64,000 bases of DNA from Lathyrus oleraceus (lineage: Eukaryota; Streptophyta; Magnoliopsida; Fabales; Fabaceae): NCBI RefSeq assembly GCF_024323335.1, contig NC_066582.1:95945444-96009443 (forward strand), given 5' to 3'. Below the pieces are notes generated by a model that worked only from the letters and a program-made list of their open reading frames with translations, ran no database searches and had not been told where the DNA came from. The position numbers and the translations under genes are program-made. Shown here in pieces: positions 21,496 to 33,084 of this stretch (position 1 is the stretch's first letter; every line of letters starts with the position of its first letter).

Positions 21496-23379
21496 ATGAC
21501 TTGGAGGATGGCACTATGCATTGCATTCATTCATCAGCATCATCACATTTTGCATTTACCTGCATCTAACACATGTTTATCCATATGCAGGGACATTTCT
21601 ATTGAGATCCTGGTTGAGAGATTTCTTTGCTTAGACATGAGGACCGGTTTGAAGCATGATGTTGCCTACAGTTTCTTCGACCCAGAGATTGGTGTGTTGA
21701 GAGATATGATAGCATTGATTACACCCGACCATGTGGGGATGTTCCGTGAGGCATACGGTGGTATTCTGAAGCTGGTTTTCAGGCTCACTGACAGCGACAG
21801 AAGCGCCATTCATACACTTCTCCAGTTCTATGACCCGGGTTTGAGATGTTTTGTGTTCCCGGACTATTTGTTGGGACCTCTGATGGAGGATTATGCTAGC
21901 ATTCTGGGTATTCAGATCCGAGATTAGATTCCTTTCTGTGCTATTAGGGGAGAGCCTGATGTCCTTGGGATTTCTCGTGCTCTTTATTTGAGCCCGGACG
22001 TGACCAAGGAGGGTTTGAAGGAGAAAGGAAAATTACCTGGTTTTCACTTGAGTTTCTTGGAGGCTAAGGCCAAGGAACATGCTGCTTTGGGTAATTGGAA
22101 GACGGTCTGTGCCTTGATTGCTGCGAGCATTTATGGGACCATTTTGTTTCCTAATCAGAAGAACTTCGTGGACATTAATGTTATCGGGCTGTTTATGCAG
22201 AGGAATCTTATTCCTACTCTTATTGGAGATGTTTACTACTCGGTTCATAACAGGAACGAGAAGCGGCGTGGGGGTTTGATCAGGTGTTGTTCTCAGCTGC
22301 TGTATAAGTGGTTTATGGGGTATTTGCCTTCCAAGGGTGCTTTTGCTTTTCTGGATCCTACTGTCAAGTGGTCATTCAGATTGATGGGTTTGCGGGCCGA
22401 GGACATAGCTTGGACTCACAATGGTATGGCTGGACGGGATTTCATATACAGTTGCGGGAGTCTTCCCAATGTACCTCTTGTAGGAGTTCAGGGTTGCATC
22501 AATTACAACCCGGTGCTTCTTAGGAGACAGATGGGGTTTGCTGTGGAGGGTCCTCCTCTCGGGCGAGAGATTCAGGAGTCCTTTTATTTCCCGATTGAGG
22601 GCAATCATGCCAAGTTGAGACAAGTGTTGGATGAGTGGCGTGACATTCAGAGAAAGGGCAAAGTTCCTTATGGCAAGGTTAACAACCGGTATTTCCCTCT
22701 ATTTGATGATTGGCTTCGGAAGAGGATAGAGCTCACACATCTACTATTTCCGGGAGGTGATCCTGGGTGTCCTTTGATTGAGGGTCCGCGTTCTTCTGTC
22801 AGTATGGAAGAATTCCTCAAGATGAAGAGAGCCAGAGATCAGTTGCTTGCAGAGAAAGCTGAATTGGAGATGAGTGTTGCTCGGATTCAGTCAGCTAATC
22901 AGGAGATTAGAGTGAGGATGGAGGATCAGGATAAGCGACATGCCCTGGAAGCAAAGCGCTTTGAGATGGATACTGCTTACTATGGGAAGGTCAATCAGGC
23001 TTTGGCATCTTCAACAAAGGAGCACGACATCACCAAAGAGAGATTGGCTAGGGCTTCAAAGGTCATCGAAGATCAGAAGAGGAGGCAAATCCTCGTGAGG
23101 GATCAGAGGGATGACAGAGTCAGAGTTCTCATTGCTGAGTGGGAGGCAAAGCTGAAGATCAAGGAAACAGAGAATGTGAAGATCATCGCTGAGAGAGATC
23201 ATTGTATCATCGAGAGGGATCATTACATTGCTGAGAGAGATCATTACTTCAGGCAGATGAAGATTCACCAGAAGGAGGTGGGGAGATTACAGCAGGAGAA
23301 CACCGAGCTCAGGTTCGCCGCAGAGTTCGCGAAGGTGGTTGATGAGATAGGGCCTTCTGTGGGACCCTCATCAGGCTAG
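21496..23379 (+). pseudogene. Ogre ORF1 (extra upstream ORF)
   Basis: This is the extra protein that marks Ogre elements, and its function is unknown. The frame runs 21496-21927 and 21988-23379 in the same phase, with one TAG at 21925-21927. The true start may be Met at 21637 (MRTGLKHDVAYSFFDPEIG), because the upstream part crosses a possible splice acceptor. The N-terminal two thirds is a globular domain (for example LGNWKTVCALIAASIYGTIL, GDVYYSVHNRNEKRRGG) of the type found in many plant mobile-element proteins. The C-terminal ~190 residues are a charged coiled coil with repeated ERDHY(I/F) units near 23190-23250. The TAG may derive from CAG. Otherwise the frame is intact. Confidence 0.8.
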
Positions 23380-23768
23380 ACCTTTTTCTTTTGTGTGGAT
23401 TACCGTCAGGCTTGTTGACGGAATTCATTTTGCTTGTATTTCTTTTCCGATTCTGGAGATTTGTATCAGTTGTGATGTATGACTATGGCGCTTATTGTGC
23501 GTTTTTGCTATGTGATGGTTGTTTTCATTCAGTGATCGATCTTCAAGCTTTATTTGCTTTATCGTATGCACTCACACAGCACACACATGGTTGGGGGTAT
23601 TTTGCTAAATCATATATCTCTGATCTGTATGATGAAATCAAATGCTGAATGTCGGAATATTGCTGGCGGATTATTATTTGTCTCGATGAAGCCAGGATCG
23701 AGAGACAAAGTGTTCCTCATGTGGATAAACACTGCATTCATGCATGATCATAATAACGTGTTTTTATT
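23380..23768 (+). other. Spacer between Ogre ORF1 and gag
   Basis: Nearly 400 bases without a convincing product. Two acceptor-like sites end it (TATTTTGCAG at about 23775 and TGTTTCAG at about 23805), suggesting that gag may be expressed by splicing. This is an inference. Confidence 0.5.
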
Positions 23769-26700
23769 TTGCAGGTATCAGTTCTAACGTGCTTGATTGT
23801 TTCAGGAATCATTGCTCGCGCTCGTAGAGTTGTACCTTTGCACTCAACACGCCCTCACAAATACTTTACTCGACGCAATACTCCCAGATTGATGGATCTC
23901 CCAAACACAGATATCCTCGAGCTGAAGGACAAGATGAATGAGCTGATCAACATCATGCAAGGTTTTGCAGTTGGTCAAAAAGCTCTGGCTGACAAAGTCG
24001 AGAAGCTCGAGCGGGCTTCAGCGGCTAATAGTGGTGTGAACCTGGATGGTGTCTCCAACCAGGGGCTGGGTGGTTCCAGAGATGGTGGAAAAAGAACAAC
24101 TATGGGGATAGTGAATAATGCTGCTGGTTTTGGTGCCGCTGGTGGTCAACCTGGTCAGAATCTGAAGGACAGTCTATTCCCGCCATTCTTTGGGGCTGAT
24201 GATCACAGCGAGGAAGACAGAGAAGTGGATCAGTTTTCCATGCACAATGAGCCGTTCGGTCAGTACGGTGCCCAACCATAGAATAAGGAGATTCAGTTGC
24301 TGGCTGAGAAGATCAGAGCTTTGGAGAGTTATGCCACTCCTGGGGTCGTGAACATGTCAAATATGGGGCTAGTCGAGGGGATTGTGATCCCACAGAAGTT
24401 TAAAGCGCCCGCATTTGACAAATATAATGGGAGTTCCTGCCCGGAGACTCACCTGCAAGCCTTTCTCCGTAAGATCTCTGCTTACACCATGGACCAGAAG
24501 CTGTGGATGTACTTCTTCCAGGACAGCCTGTCCGGAGGCTCCTTGGAGTGGTACACCAAGCTTAAGTCGTCCGATATAAAGAGCTGGCAAGATCTTGGTG
24601 ACGCATTCTTTAAACAGTATCAGTTCAACGCTGATATGGCTCCGAGTCGTACCCAGCTGCAGGGTATGTCTCAGAAGAATAACGAAGGGTTTAAGTAATA
24701 TGCTCAGAGGTGGAGGGAGTTGGCTGCCAGAGTGCAACCTCCACTGGTGGACAGAGAGATGTCTGATCTCTTTATGGGTACCCTGCAGGGGGCTTTCGCG
24801 GAGAGAATGGTGGGTTGTCCGGTCACAAACTTTGCTGACATTGTGGTAGCTGGAGAGAGGATAGAGAGCTGGCTGAAGCTCGAAAAGATTCAGGGTAATG
24901 CTTCATCTTCAGGATCGAAGAAGCCCTTCGGTAACGGCCAGAGGAAGAAAGAGGGTGATACCAGCGCGATATATGCTCAGAGAGGACCCAGTAGGGATCG
25001 TTACTTTCAGCACACTGCTGCGGTAACTATTCCTGCTGACAGTCAGCCTGCACAGCAACAACAACAACCGCAACAACAGCGTCGACCATTTCAGCAGAGG
25101 CCTCAGAGGGCTGGTTATCAGGTCAGGGGGAGAATGAACGACCGGCAGTTTGACAGGCCACCTGTGACTTATTCCTTCTTGTTGAAAAAATTGCAAGATT
25201 TGGGGTTAGTACAGTTGAGAACTCTGGCACCTTTGAGATCTGATCAGAGGCCAGCCAATTATGATGAGAATGCAAAGTGTGAATTTCATTCGGGTGCTCC
25301 CGGACATAACATAGAGAACTGCAAAGCTTTTAAGCACGTGGTTCAAGACCTGGTGGATTCAAAAGCTATCAACTTTGCACCTTCTCCCAGCGTCAATGCT
25401 AATCCCATGCCCGCGCATGGTCAGAGGGGGGTGAATGCTGTCTCTGAGGAGGGCCGAATCGGGTTGTCCAGTGTTGATCAGTTGAAGACTCCGTTGGCTG
25501 AGGTCAAGCGGCAGTTATTGTTGAATGGGGTTTACCCGGGCTGCGGTGTTGATTGTGCTGAGTGCAATGTTACCCCTGAGGGGTGTATGCTGTTGAGAGA
25601 GATTGTCCAAGGGCTGATGGACGATGGAAGTATTCAGTTTGAAAGGGTCGATACGGGAAAAGATGAGGTCTCCACCATAACGATTTATTTTGATTCGGTG
25701 GATTTGTCAACTCTAGCTGAGGCGGCTCCAGTTACCATCACGGTACCTGGACCGATCCCCTATGACAAAGATGATGCCGTGCCGTGGCATTATGGTGGAG
25801 AGGTTTATTGCAATGGAGAGAAGGTGGAAGATCAAGCTGCAGGTGAAACCACCGTTTCAAAGGTGGATAATGCCGGTACCAGTGGTTTCACTCGCAGTGG
25901 AAGACTGTTTGCTCCAGACGCCTTGAGGGGAGGAGAAGGAGAAAAAGAGAAAAAAGAAAAGGCCGAGGCTTTAGCCAGGGCGAAAGGGAAACAGGCAGTG
26001 GTGAATAATGGTACTCCTGATGTGACACCGACGCCTGTTGGGTCGGAAGAAAAGCTTGATGATGATGCAGAAGAATTCTTAAGAATCATCAAGAAGTCCG
26101 AGTACAAACTTGTGGACCATCTGCAGCAGACCCCCTCCAAAATATCGATTCTATCTTTGCTGTTAAGCTCTGAGGGGCATAGAGAGGCTCTGTTGAAAAT
26201 TCTGAAGAAAGCCTATGTTCCTCAAGAGATAACCATTAACCAGTTGGAGACGGTCGTGTCTAATGTGCATGCCAACCATGGGTTGGGTTTTACAGACATG
26301 GATCTGACTGTGGATGGGAGGAATCACAAACGGGCATTACATATCGCAATGGAGTGTAAAGGAGCCGTGCTTTCGCATGTGCTGGTTGATACCGGCTCCT
26401 CTTTGAATGTGTTGCCAAAGAAGGCTCTGACTAAATTGAATTGTGACGGGTTGATTCTAACTCCCACCGATCTGATAGTGCGGGCATTCGATGGGTCGAA
26501 GCGGGCCGTGTTTGGAGAAGTTGAGCTTCCTGTGAAGATAGGCCCAGAGGTGTTCAAGTCGACTTTCTACGTCATGGACATTCAGCCGGCATACAGTTGC
26601 CTGTTGGGTCGCCCATGGATTCATGCTGCTGGGGCAGTAACCTCGACTTTGCACCAAAAGTTGAAGTATATCTGGGAAGGACAGGTTGTCACCGTGTGCG

Positions 26701-27170
26701 GAGAAGAAGACATCTTTGTCAGCCACCTGTCTTCATTCAAATATGTTGAAATGGACGGCGAAATATGGGAGACGCCGAGTCAGGCATTCGAAACCGTTAA
26801 GGTGGAGAATGCTTTGTTTGCAAAAGAAGAGGAGAAACCGTCCATTGCTTCGTACAAGCAGGCCGCCGAGGTGGTGAAGAGTGGAGAGGCTCCTGGTTGG
26901 GGTAGAATGATGGATATCTCCGCAAAGAAAGATCGCTTCGGAGTGGGTTATCAGCCTGGCAGAGGCTCATCTGGACAAGGAAGAGGACGTCGTACGTCAG
27001 TCACATTCACCAGTGCCGGAATGCTGGATCCGGATCACATCTGCATGGTGGGTGATGAAGTTGATAGCGACTGTGAATTTGACCGATGGATAAAGCCGTG
27101 CGCACCAGGGATGGGAATCCAGAACTGGAAGGCTGAAAAGATCATCACGGTCACTCTGCTGGAAGAGTAA
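23769..27170 (+). pseudogene. Ogre gag-protease
   Basis: One frame has two in-frame stops, TAG at 24279-24281 and TAA at 24696-24698, both explainable by C-to-T change in Gln codons. The N-terminus has VVPLHSTRPHKYFTRRN and a short coiled coil (MDLPNTDILELKDKMNELIN). The gag core is FKAPAFDKYNGSSCPETHLQ with LEWYTKLKSSDIKSWQDLGD. The 816-codon last part (24720-27170) has a Gln/Pro-rich stretch, a zinc motif CEFHSGAPGHNIENC (about 25278) and the aspartic protease motif LVDTGSSLNVLP (about 26383), ending LLGRPWIHAAGAV and beyond. It makes the particle and the processing enzyme. Confidence 0.88.
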
Positions 27171-27340
27171 TATTTTTCTGTTTTTGATTTTATATGCATG
27201 AAAGCCTTACGTGTTGCCCGACACATAATGGTTCATTGTAAGGGCCACCTCATGTTTAAATTTGCAAGTTTGCATCATTAATAAAAGGATGTTTTTCAGT
27301 TAAAAGCGGTGTTCCCTGTTTTTCATTTATTTTTGCAGTT
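27171..27340 (+). other. Putative Ogre intron / gag-pro to pol junction
   Basis: Between the gag-pro stop and the pol frame there are about 140 AT-rich bases with stops in frame, ending in an acceptor-like TTTATTTTTGCAG (27326-27338). Ogre elements are known to splice an intron between protease and RT. A donor before the gag-pro stop is required for that, and I could not choose one. Gag-pro and pol are in the same reading phase. Confidence 0.5.
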
Positions 27341-30300
27341 TAAAAATAAAAACAAAATAAAAATGGCAATGTTTTCATTTTTCTTTTTCGATTTGTCTCG
27401 TTCCGGTTCTAAGCAATGCATGAATCCACATTCATGCAGATGCGATCATTCTCCGGATCTCATTGATAACAATCCTGTTACACCCTCATATGACTTCGAC
27501 AATCCGATCTATCAAGCCGAAGAAGAAGGCGAAGAAGATTGTGAACTGCCAGGGGAATTAGCCAGGTTGTTGAAACAAGAGGAGAAGGTGATTCAGCCGC
27601 ATGAAGAGCAGATTGAGGTTGTGAATTTGGGTAGCGCCGAGGTCAAGAAAGAGGTGAAAATCGGGGCTGCTCTGGGGGAAAGTGTCAAGAGAAGAATGGT
27701 GGCATTGTTGAAAGAGTATGTCGACATCTTTGCCTGGTCTTATCAAGATATGCCAGGGTTGGATACCGATATAGTTGTGCACAAGCTACCGTTGAGAGCA
27801 GATTGTCCTCCAGTGAAGCAGAAGTTGCGCAGAACTCGACCTGACATGGCAATGAAAATTAAAGAGGAGGTGCAGAAGCAGTGGGATGCTGGTTTCCTTG
27901 CTGTCACTAATTATCCGCCTTGGGTCGCGAACATCGTGCCAGTCCCGAAGAAAGATGGGAAAGTGAGAATGTGTGTCGACTATCGGGATCTGAATAGAGC
28001 TAGCCCGAAAGATGATTTTCCGCTACCTCACATTGATGTGTTGGTAGATAATACAGCTCAATTCTCGGTGTTTTCCTTCATGGATGGCTTTTCTGGCTAT
28101 AATCAAATCAAAATGTCGCCAGATGATATGGAGAAAACAACGTTCATTACACCGTGGGGCACCTTTTGTTACAAGGTGATGCCATTTGGTCTCAAGAACG
28201 CCGGTGCTACTTATCAGAGAGCCATGGTGACTTTGTTTCATGATATGATTCATCATGAAATTGAATGCTATGTTGATGACATGATAGCAAAGTCCCAAAC
28301 AGAAGAGGGACATTTGGTAGATCTGGCCAAGTTGTTCGACCGGCTGAGACAATTCAGACTGAGGTTGAATCCGAATAAGTGCACTTTCGGAGTGCGGTCC
28401 GGTAAATTGCTGGGGTTTATTGTAAGTGAGAAAGGAATCGAGGTTGATCCTGCTAAAGTAAAAGCAATAAGAGAAATGCCTGAACCGAGAACAGAGAAGG
28501 AGGTTCGTGGTTTCTTAGGTAGATTGAACTACATTTCACGGTTCATATCTCATCTAACAGCCACGTGTGAACCAATATTCAAGTTGTTGAGAAAAGATCA
28601 AACGGTCAGGTGGAATAATGATTGCCAAGCGGCATTTGAAAAGATAAAAGAATATTTGCAGGAGCCTCCAATTCTGATGCCTCCTGTGGAGGGAAGACCG
28701 TTAATTCTGTACTTGACAGTCCTCGAGGGGTCTATGGGGTGTGTATTGGGGCAGCATGACGAGTCTGGTCGAAAAGAGCATGCCATATACTACCTTAGCA
28801 AAAAGTTTACCGACTGTGAAACAAGATATTCACTGCTCGAGAAAACTTATTGTGCTTTGGTCTGGGCTGCTCGCCGACTAAGGCAGTACATGTTGGTTCA
28901 TACCACTTTATTGATTTCCAAGATGGATCCAATCAAGTACATCTTTGAGAAGCCAGCATTGACCGGACGGGTTGCGAGATGGCAAATGATTTTAACCGAA
29001 TATGATATCCAGTATACCTCTCAGAAGGCGATCAAGGGGAGTGTATTGTCTGATTACCTCGCTCAGCAACCTATTGAGGATTATCAACCGATGAAGTTTG
29101 AATTCCCTGATGAGGACATCATGTTCCTCAAATCGAAAGATTGTGAGGAACCAATCCCGGAGGAGGTGCCTGGCCCTGAATCCGAATGGATTCTGATGTT
29201 TGATGGGGCCGTTAACGTGAATGGTAGCGGTGTTGGTGCTCTTTTGGTTACGCCGAAAGGATCCCACATTCCTTTTGCTGCCCGGCTAACATTTGAGTGC
29301 ACCAACAACGTGGCTGAATATGAAGCTTGCATATTGGGGATTGAAGAGGCGATTGATTTGAGGATCAAGAACCTTGTCATATATGGAGATTCAGCTCTGG
29401 TTGTAAATCAAGTTAACGGGAAATGGTATACGCATCAATCTCATTTAGTTCTATACCGGGATTATACGAGGAGATTGTTGACGTTTTTCGCCAAGGTGAA
29501 GATGCATCATGTGCCTAGGGAAGAGAATCCTTTGGCAGATGCTTTGGCTACTCTGGCTGCCTTGATTAAGGTGCAGTGGTGGAATCAGTTCCCCAATGTC
29601 GAGGTGGGTCGTCTGGATAGACCGGCTTATGTGTTTGCTGTTGATACAACGCCTGATGATGAGAAGCCGTGGTATTACGATATCAAGCGCTATCTAGAGA
29701 CTCAAGAATATCCTGAGGGAGCATCCAAGAAGGACCGAAAGACTCTGCGGAGGTTGGCCATGGTGTTTTACCTGAATAAGGATGGGGTTCTGTACAAGAG
29801 AAATTTTGATTGGGTCTTGCTCAGATGTGTCGATGATAGAGAAGCAAGCCAATTGATGAAAGAGGTTCACGAAGGGTCGATCGGTACCCATGCCAGTGGG
29901 AATGCAATGGTAAAGAAGCTGCTGAGGGCAGGTTATTATTGGATGACAATGGAGGCCCAATGTTTTAATTTCGTGCGAAAGTGTCATAAATGCCAGATTT
30001 ATGCCGACAAGGTGCACGTGCCTCCAAATCCGTTGAGCTTAATGTCGTCTCCATGGCCGTTTGCTATGTGGGGCATTGATATGATCGGAAAGATTGAGCC
30101 TACAGCTTCGAATGGGCATCGGTTCATATTAGTGGCTATTGATTACTTCACCAAGTGGGTAGAAGCAGCCTCTTATACGAACGTGACGAAGCAGGTCGTT
30201 GCCAGATTTCTCAAGAGAGACATCATTTGCAGATATGGGGTTCCCGAGAGGATCATTACTGATAATGGTTCTAATTTGAACAACAAGATGATGGCAGAAC

Positions 30301-30920
30301 TGTGCCGGGAATTCAAGATCGAACATCACAATTCTTCTCCCTATCGTTCGAAAATGAATGGGGCGGTTGAGGCAGCTAATAAGAACATTAAGAAGATTGT
30401 GCAAAAAATGGTGGTAACCTATAAAGACTGGCATGAGATGTTGCCGTTTGCATTGCATGGGTATCGCACGTCGGTGCGTACATCTACTGGGGCAACGCCT
30501 TTCTCGTTGGTATATGGCATGGAAGTCGTGCTACCAGTTGAGGTTCAGATTCCCTCTTTGAGAGTCCTGATGGACGTGAAATTGCAAGAGGCTGAATGGG
30601 TGAGGACCCGGTATGAAGAGTTGAGCCTGATTGAGGAAAAGAGGCTGGCAGCCATCTGTCATGGGCAGTTGTACCAGCAGCGGATGAAACGTGCTTTCCA
30701 CAGAAAAGTACGACCTCGGGTATATCACGTAGGTGATATGGTGCTGAAAAGGATCCTTCCTCCTCAAAACGATCGAAGGGGCAAATGGACACCCAATTAT
30801 GAAGGTCCATTCGTGGTCAAGAAGGTTTTCTCTGGCGGAGCCTTGTTGTTAACGACCATGGATAGCGAGGATTTTCCATCCCCTGTGAATGCAGACGCAG
30901 TTAAAAAATACTTCGTGTAA
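27309..30920 (+). CDS. Ogre pol: RT, RNase H, second RNase H, integrase
   Basis: A single open frame of about 1203 codons. Its first triplet is GTG, so the natural protein probably begins by splicing or further down. RT begins near residue 170 (PPVKQKLRRTRPDMAMKIKE) and has MCVDYRDLN and catalytic YVDDMIAK near residue 321. RNase H follows (YYLSKKFTDCETRYSLLEKT). A second, archaeal-type RNase H has WILMFDGAVNVNGSGVG near 630 and ECTNNVAEYEA. Integrase has the H-H-C-C zinc region (HEGSIGTHASG...CHKCQ). Catalytic D, D and E lie in GIDMIGK, ITDNGSNLN and NGAVEAANK (about residues 923-1020). No stop or missing catalytic residue was seen, so it may encode active enzymes. It could help related defective copies. 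Confidence 0.93.
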   Translation: MFPVFHLFLQFKNKNKIKMAMFSFFFFDLSRSGSKQCMNPHSCRCDHSPDLIDNNPVTPSYDFDNPIYQAEEEGEEDCELPGELARLLKQEEKVIQPHEEQIEVVNLGSAEVKKEVKIGAALGESVKRRMVALLKEYVDIFAWSYQDMPGLDTDIVVHKLPLRADCPPVKQKLRRTRPDMAMKIKEEVQKQWDAGFLAVTNYPPWVANIVPVPKKDGKVRMCVDYRDLNRASPKDDFPLPHIDVLVDNTAQFSVFSFMDGFSGYNQIKMSPDDMEKTTFITPWGTFCYKVMPFGLKNAGATYQRAMVTLFHDMIHHEIECYVDDMIAKSQTEEGHLVDLAKLFDRLRQFRLRLNPNKCTFGVRSGKLLGFIVSEKGIEVDPAKVKAIREMPEPRTEKEVRGFLGRLNYISRFISHLTATCEPIFKLLRKDQTVRWNNDCQAAFEKIKEYLQEPPILMPPVEGRPLILYLTVLEGSMGCVLGQHDESGRKEHAIYYLSKKFTDCETRYSLLEKTYCALVWAARRLRQYMLVHTTLLISKMDPIKYIFEKPALTGRVARWQMILTEYDIQYTSQKAIKGSVLSDYLAQQPIEDYQPMKFEFPDEDIMFLKSKDCEEPIPEEVPGPESEWILMFDGAVNVNGSGVGALLVTPKGSHIPFAARLTFECTNNVAEYEACILGIEEAIDLRIKNLVIYGDSALVVNQVNGKWYTHQSHLVLYRDYTRRLLTFFAKVKMHHVPREENPLADALATLAALIKVQWWNQFPNVEVGRLDRPAYVFAVDTTPDDEKPWYYDIKRYLETQEYPEGASKKDRKTLRRLAMVFYLNKDGVLYKRNFDWVLLRCVDDREASQLMKEVHEGSIGTHASGNAMVKKLLRAGYYWMTMEAQCFNFVRKCHKCQIYADKVHVPPNPLSLMSSPWPFAMWGIDMIGKIEPTASNGHRFILVAIDYFTKWVEAASYTNVTKQVVARFLKRDIICRYGVPERIITDNGSNLNNKMMAELCREFKIEHHNSSPYRSKMNGAVEAANKNIKKIVQKMVVTYKDWHEMLPFALHGYRTSVRTSTGATPFSLVYGMEVVLPVEVQIPSLRVLMDVKLQEAEWVRTRYEELSLIEEKRLAAICHGQLYQQRMKRAFHRKVRPRVYHVGDMVLKRILPPQNDRRGKWTPNYEGPFVVKKVFSGGALLLTTMDSEDFPSPVNADAVKKYFV

Positions 30921-30949
30921 ATTGACCCGCTGGACGGAAAGAATAAAAT

Positions 30950-31125
30950 AGTCCAGGCAAAAAAGGGCATCCCGGCGAACCAAAAAACAGAAAGAAAAGG
31001 TTCGGGCAAAAATTAGGGATAAAAAGAAAAAATATACACCCGGCAAGTCGAAAACCTGAAAAGGCGACTTGGGCAAAAAAGGGTATCCCGGTGGACTGAA
31101 AACCCGAAAGGGCGGTCCAGGCAAA
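30950..31125 (+). repeat. GGCAAAA..CCCGG tandem units
   Basis: Three or four diverged units of about 50-65 bases contain GGCAAAAAAGGGNATCCCGG, then GAAAACC(T/C)GAAA, then a G/C-rich end. They start right after the pol stop codon. Confidence 0.7.
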
Positions 31126-31969
31126 AGAGAGATTGAAACGAACAACTGCGTCTGGCATGATCGTTTGCGCTTTGGTTAAAGCATCATGGATAATACCCGG
31201 TAGGGATCAGTCGGAAGCGTCTTGTTCAGAAGGCAGAAAGCACGGAAAGTCTGAGGACATATGGGGTGTAACCGAGTTGGAACTCGATGAGATCACAGTT
31301 TCACATTGCCATTAGGATAGATTTTTTCCTTTTGTGCGCAATTACCTCTTTTCAGGAATTGCTTCCTTTGTATTGCTCAATTTGAGCCACACACTTTTCA
31401 ATCAATAAAATGCACATTCAGTCAAATAATTTTGTTTTTGTTTTTCATTACCGCTTTGATTGCAAAAACATCCGATTATTTTGATAAAGAATCTTGCATT
31501 TTAAGACAAACAGGTCCCTTCCAATGCATGCTTATAAGATTGAAGCTTGAAATCTTATTCGGAAGGTTGAGTGACCCAAGTGTTGAAATCTTGACACGCC
31601 TGGGGCACGGTTTTATCTAACGATTTGTTCACTCACTTGCAGGTTGTGATGTGGAAGCTATTGACAAAACAAATCCCCATGGAGTCCGATCAGGGACGAA
31701 TGAATAGGAGAGCGGTGAAATGACGGCGATGGACGTACGACGACCCTTGAAATTAATCAAGAAGACTCTTCAAAGTCGGAAGATTGAAAAGTTTGTATAA
31801 ATCCCAGAAGTTCGTTCTCCGTCGAGCGTGGAGCAGTTGGGAATACAAGATGATGGAGCAGAAAAGGTCCAGACGAGTCTGGGAGTTCTCAAAATTGGAA
31901 AGATGACATGGGAGTTGGATATGAATACCGATTGGTTCGACGAGTCGTCGGGTGTTCAGTACCAGACTG

Positions 31970-32375
31970 TCCTCCTCCCCAAGCAGAGTCGGAATGACTA
32001 ATTCCCCAGCAGATTCAAGGTCTGTGGATTCCCTAGCAGGGTCAGGATGGTTATCCCCAGCAGGTTTTAGATCGATACTTCCCCAGTCGCCAGATCTGAA
32101 GGTTGCTATTTCCCAGCGGAGGTATCTGTGAGTGGTGGTTCCCCAAACAGAGTCGGGATGTATATCCCCAGCAAGTCAAAGACTGTTGTTTCCCCACAGA
32201 GAGCGTTGGTGGTTCTTATCCCCAGCGATATCCCCAAGCGGATCGGGTACAAAGGAGGTTTTCCCCAGCAAGGGTTGCCTTTTTCCCAGCAGCAGTGCTA
32301 TTCCCCAGCAGGGTGAAAATCGGAGTATTGGCGAGTTCCTCAGCAGAGTGTCTCGAGCTCCCCAGAAGAGTCCCT
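31970..32375 (+). repeat. CCCCAGCAG minisatellite
   Basis: About fifteen copies of (T)CCCCAGCAG(G/A) or close variants at irregular 20-40 base spacing, with T-rich or GA-rich spacers. Confidence 0.8.
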
Positions 32376-32509
32376 TGAGGGGGATACTTTTTATACATTC
32401 ATCATGGAAAAAATAAGCATAGCATAATGCATAATAAATCGCGTAGCATTTCCATAATTATGGGGCATTACGCAGAAAAATCAGTCATGCATCATATTGC
32501 AAGCATAGG

Positions 32510-33025
32510 CTAGTCTCAAGCCGTGGTTACCGTTTGAGATATGGTTTTGCTAGTGGGTGAAGATGCTATTCAAGCCGTGGTTACCGTTTGAAGAGTGGTT
32601 TCACTAGTTGGAAAAATCATCAGCATTGCAAGTATCAGTTACTCGAGCCGTGGTTACCGCTTGAGTTTTGGTTTCGCCGGATGCTGAAGATGTTACTTTG
32701 AGGAGGTTAACATCGTGGTGATGGATCAACAATATTCCTCAGTAGTGCGATACTGGAGGAGATTTCTGTCGTGCGAGACAGAGGTTGGAAGATGTTACTC
32801 TGAGGAGTTTAACATCATGACGTCAGAACCCATGTTCCCCAGTAGTGCGATACTGGAGGAAACCTTTCCGTCGGGCAGAGATGGAAACATGACGCGATCA
32901 GCGCGACTCGAGCCGTGGTTACCGCTTGAGATTTGGTTTCACCGGATGGTGAAGATGTTACTCTGAGGAGTCTAGCGTCATGATGTCAGGTCAGCAATGT
33001 TCCCCAGTAGTGCGATATTGGAGGA
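32510..33025 (+). repeat. CCGTGGTTACCG and CCAGTAGTGCGA repeat block
   Basis: Four copies of CTC(A/G)AGCCGTGGTTACCGNTTGAG-type sequence (about 32515, 32570, 32642, 32907), each able to form a short stem from its outer bases, alternate with three copies of CCAGTAGTGCGATACTGGAGG (about 32739, 32839, 33004). The larger unit includes GAAGATGTTACT(C/T)TGAGGAG. Confidence 0.8.
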
Positions 33026-33084
33026 AATCTTTCCGTCGGGCGGAGATGGAAATGAAATCAAAGGACATTACGCGATCAGCGCGA

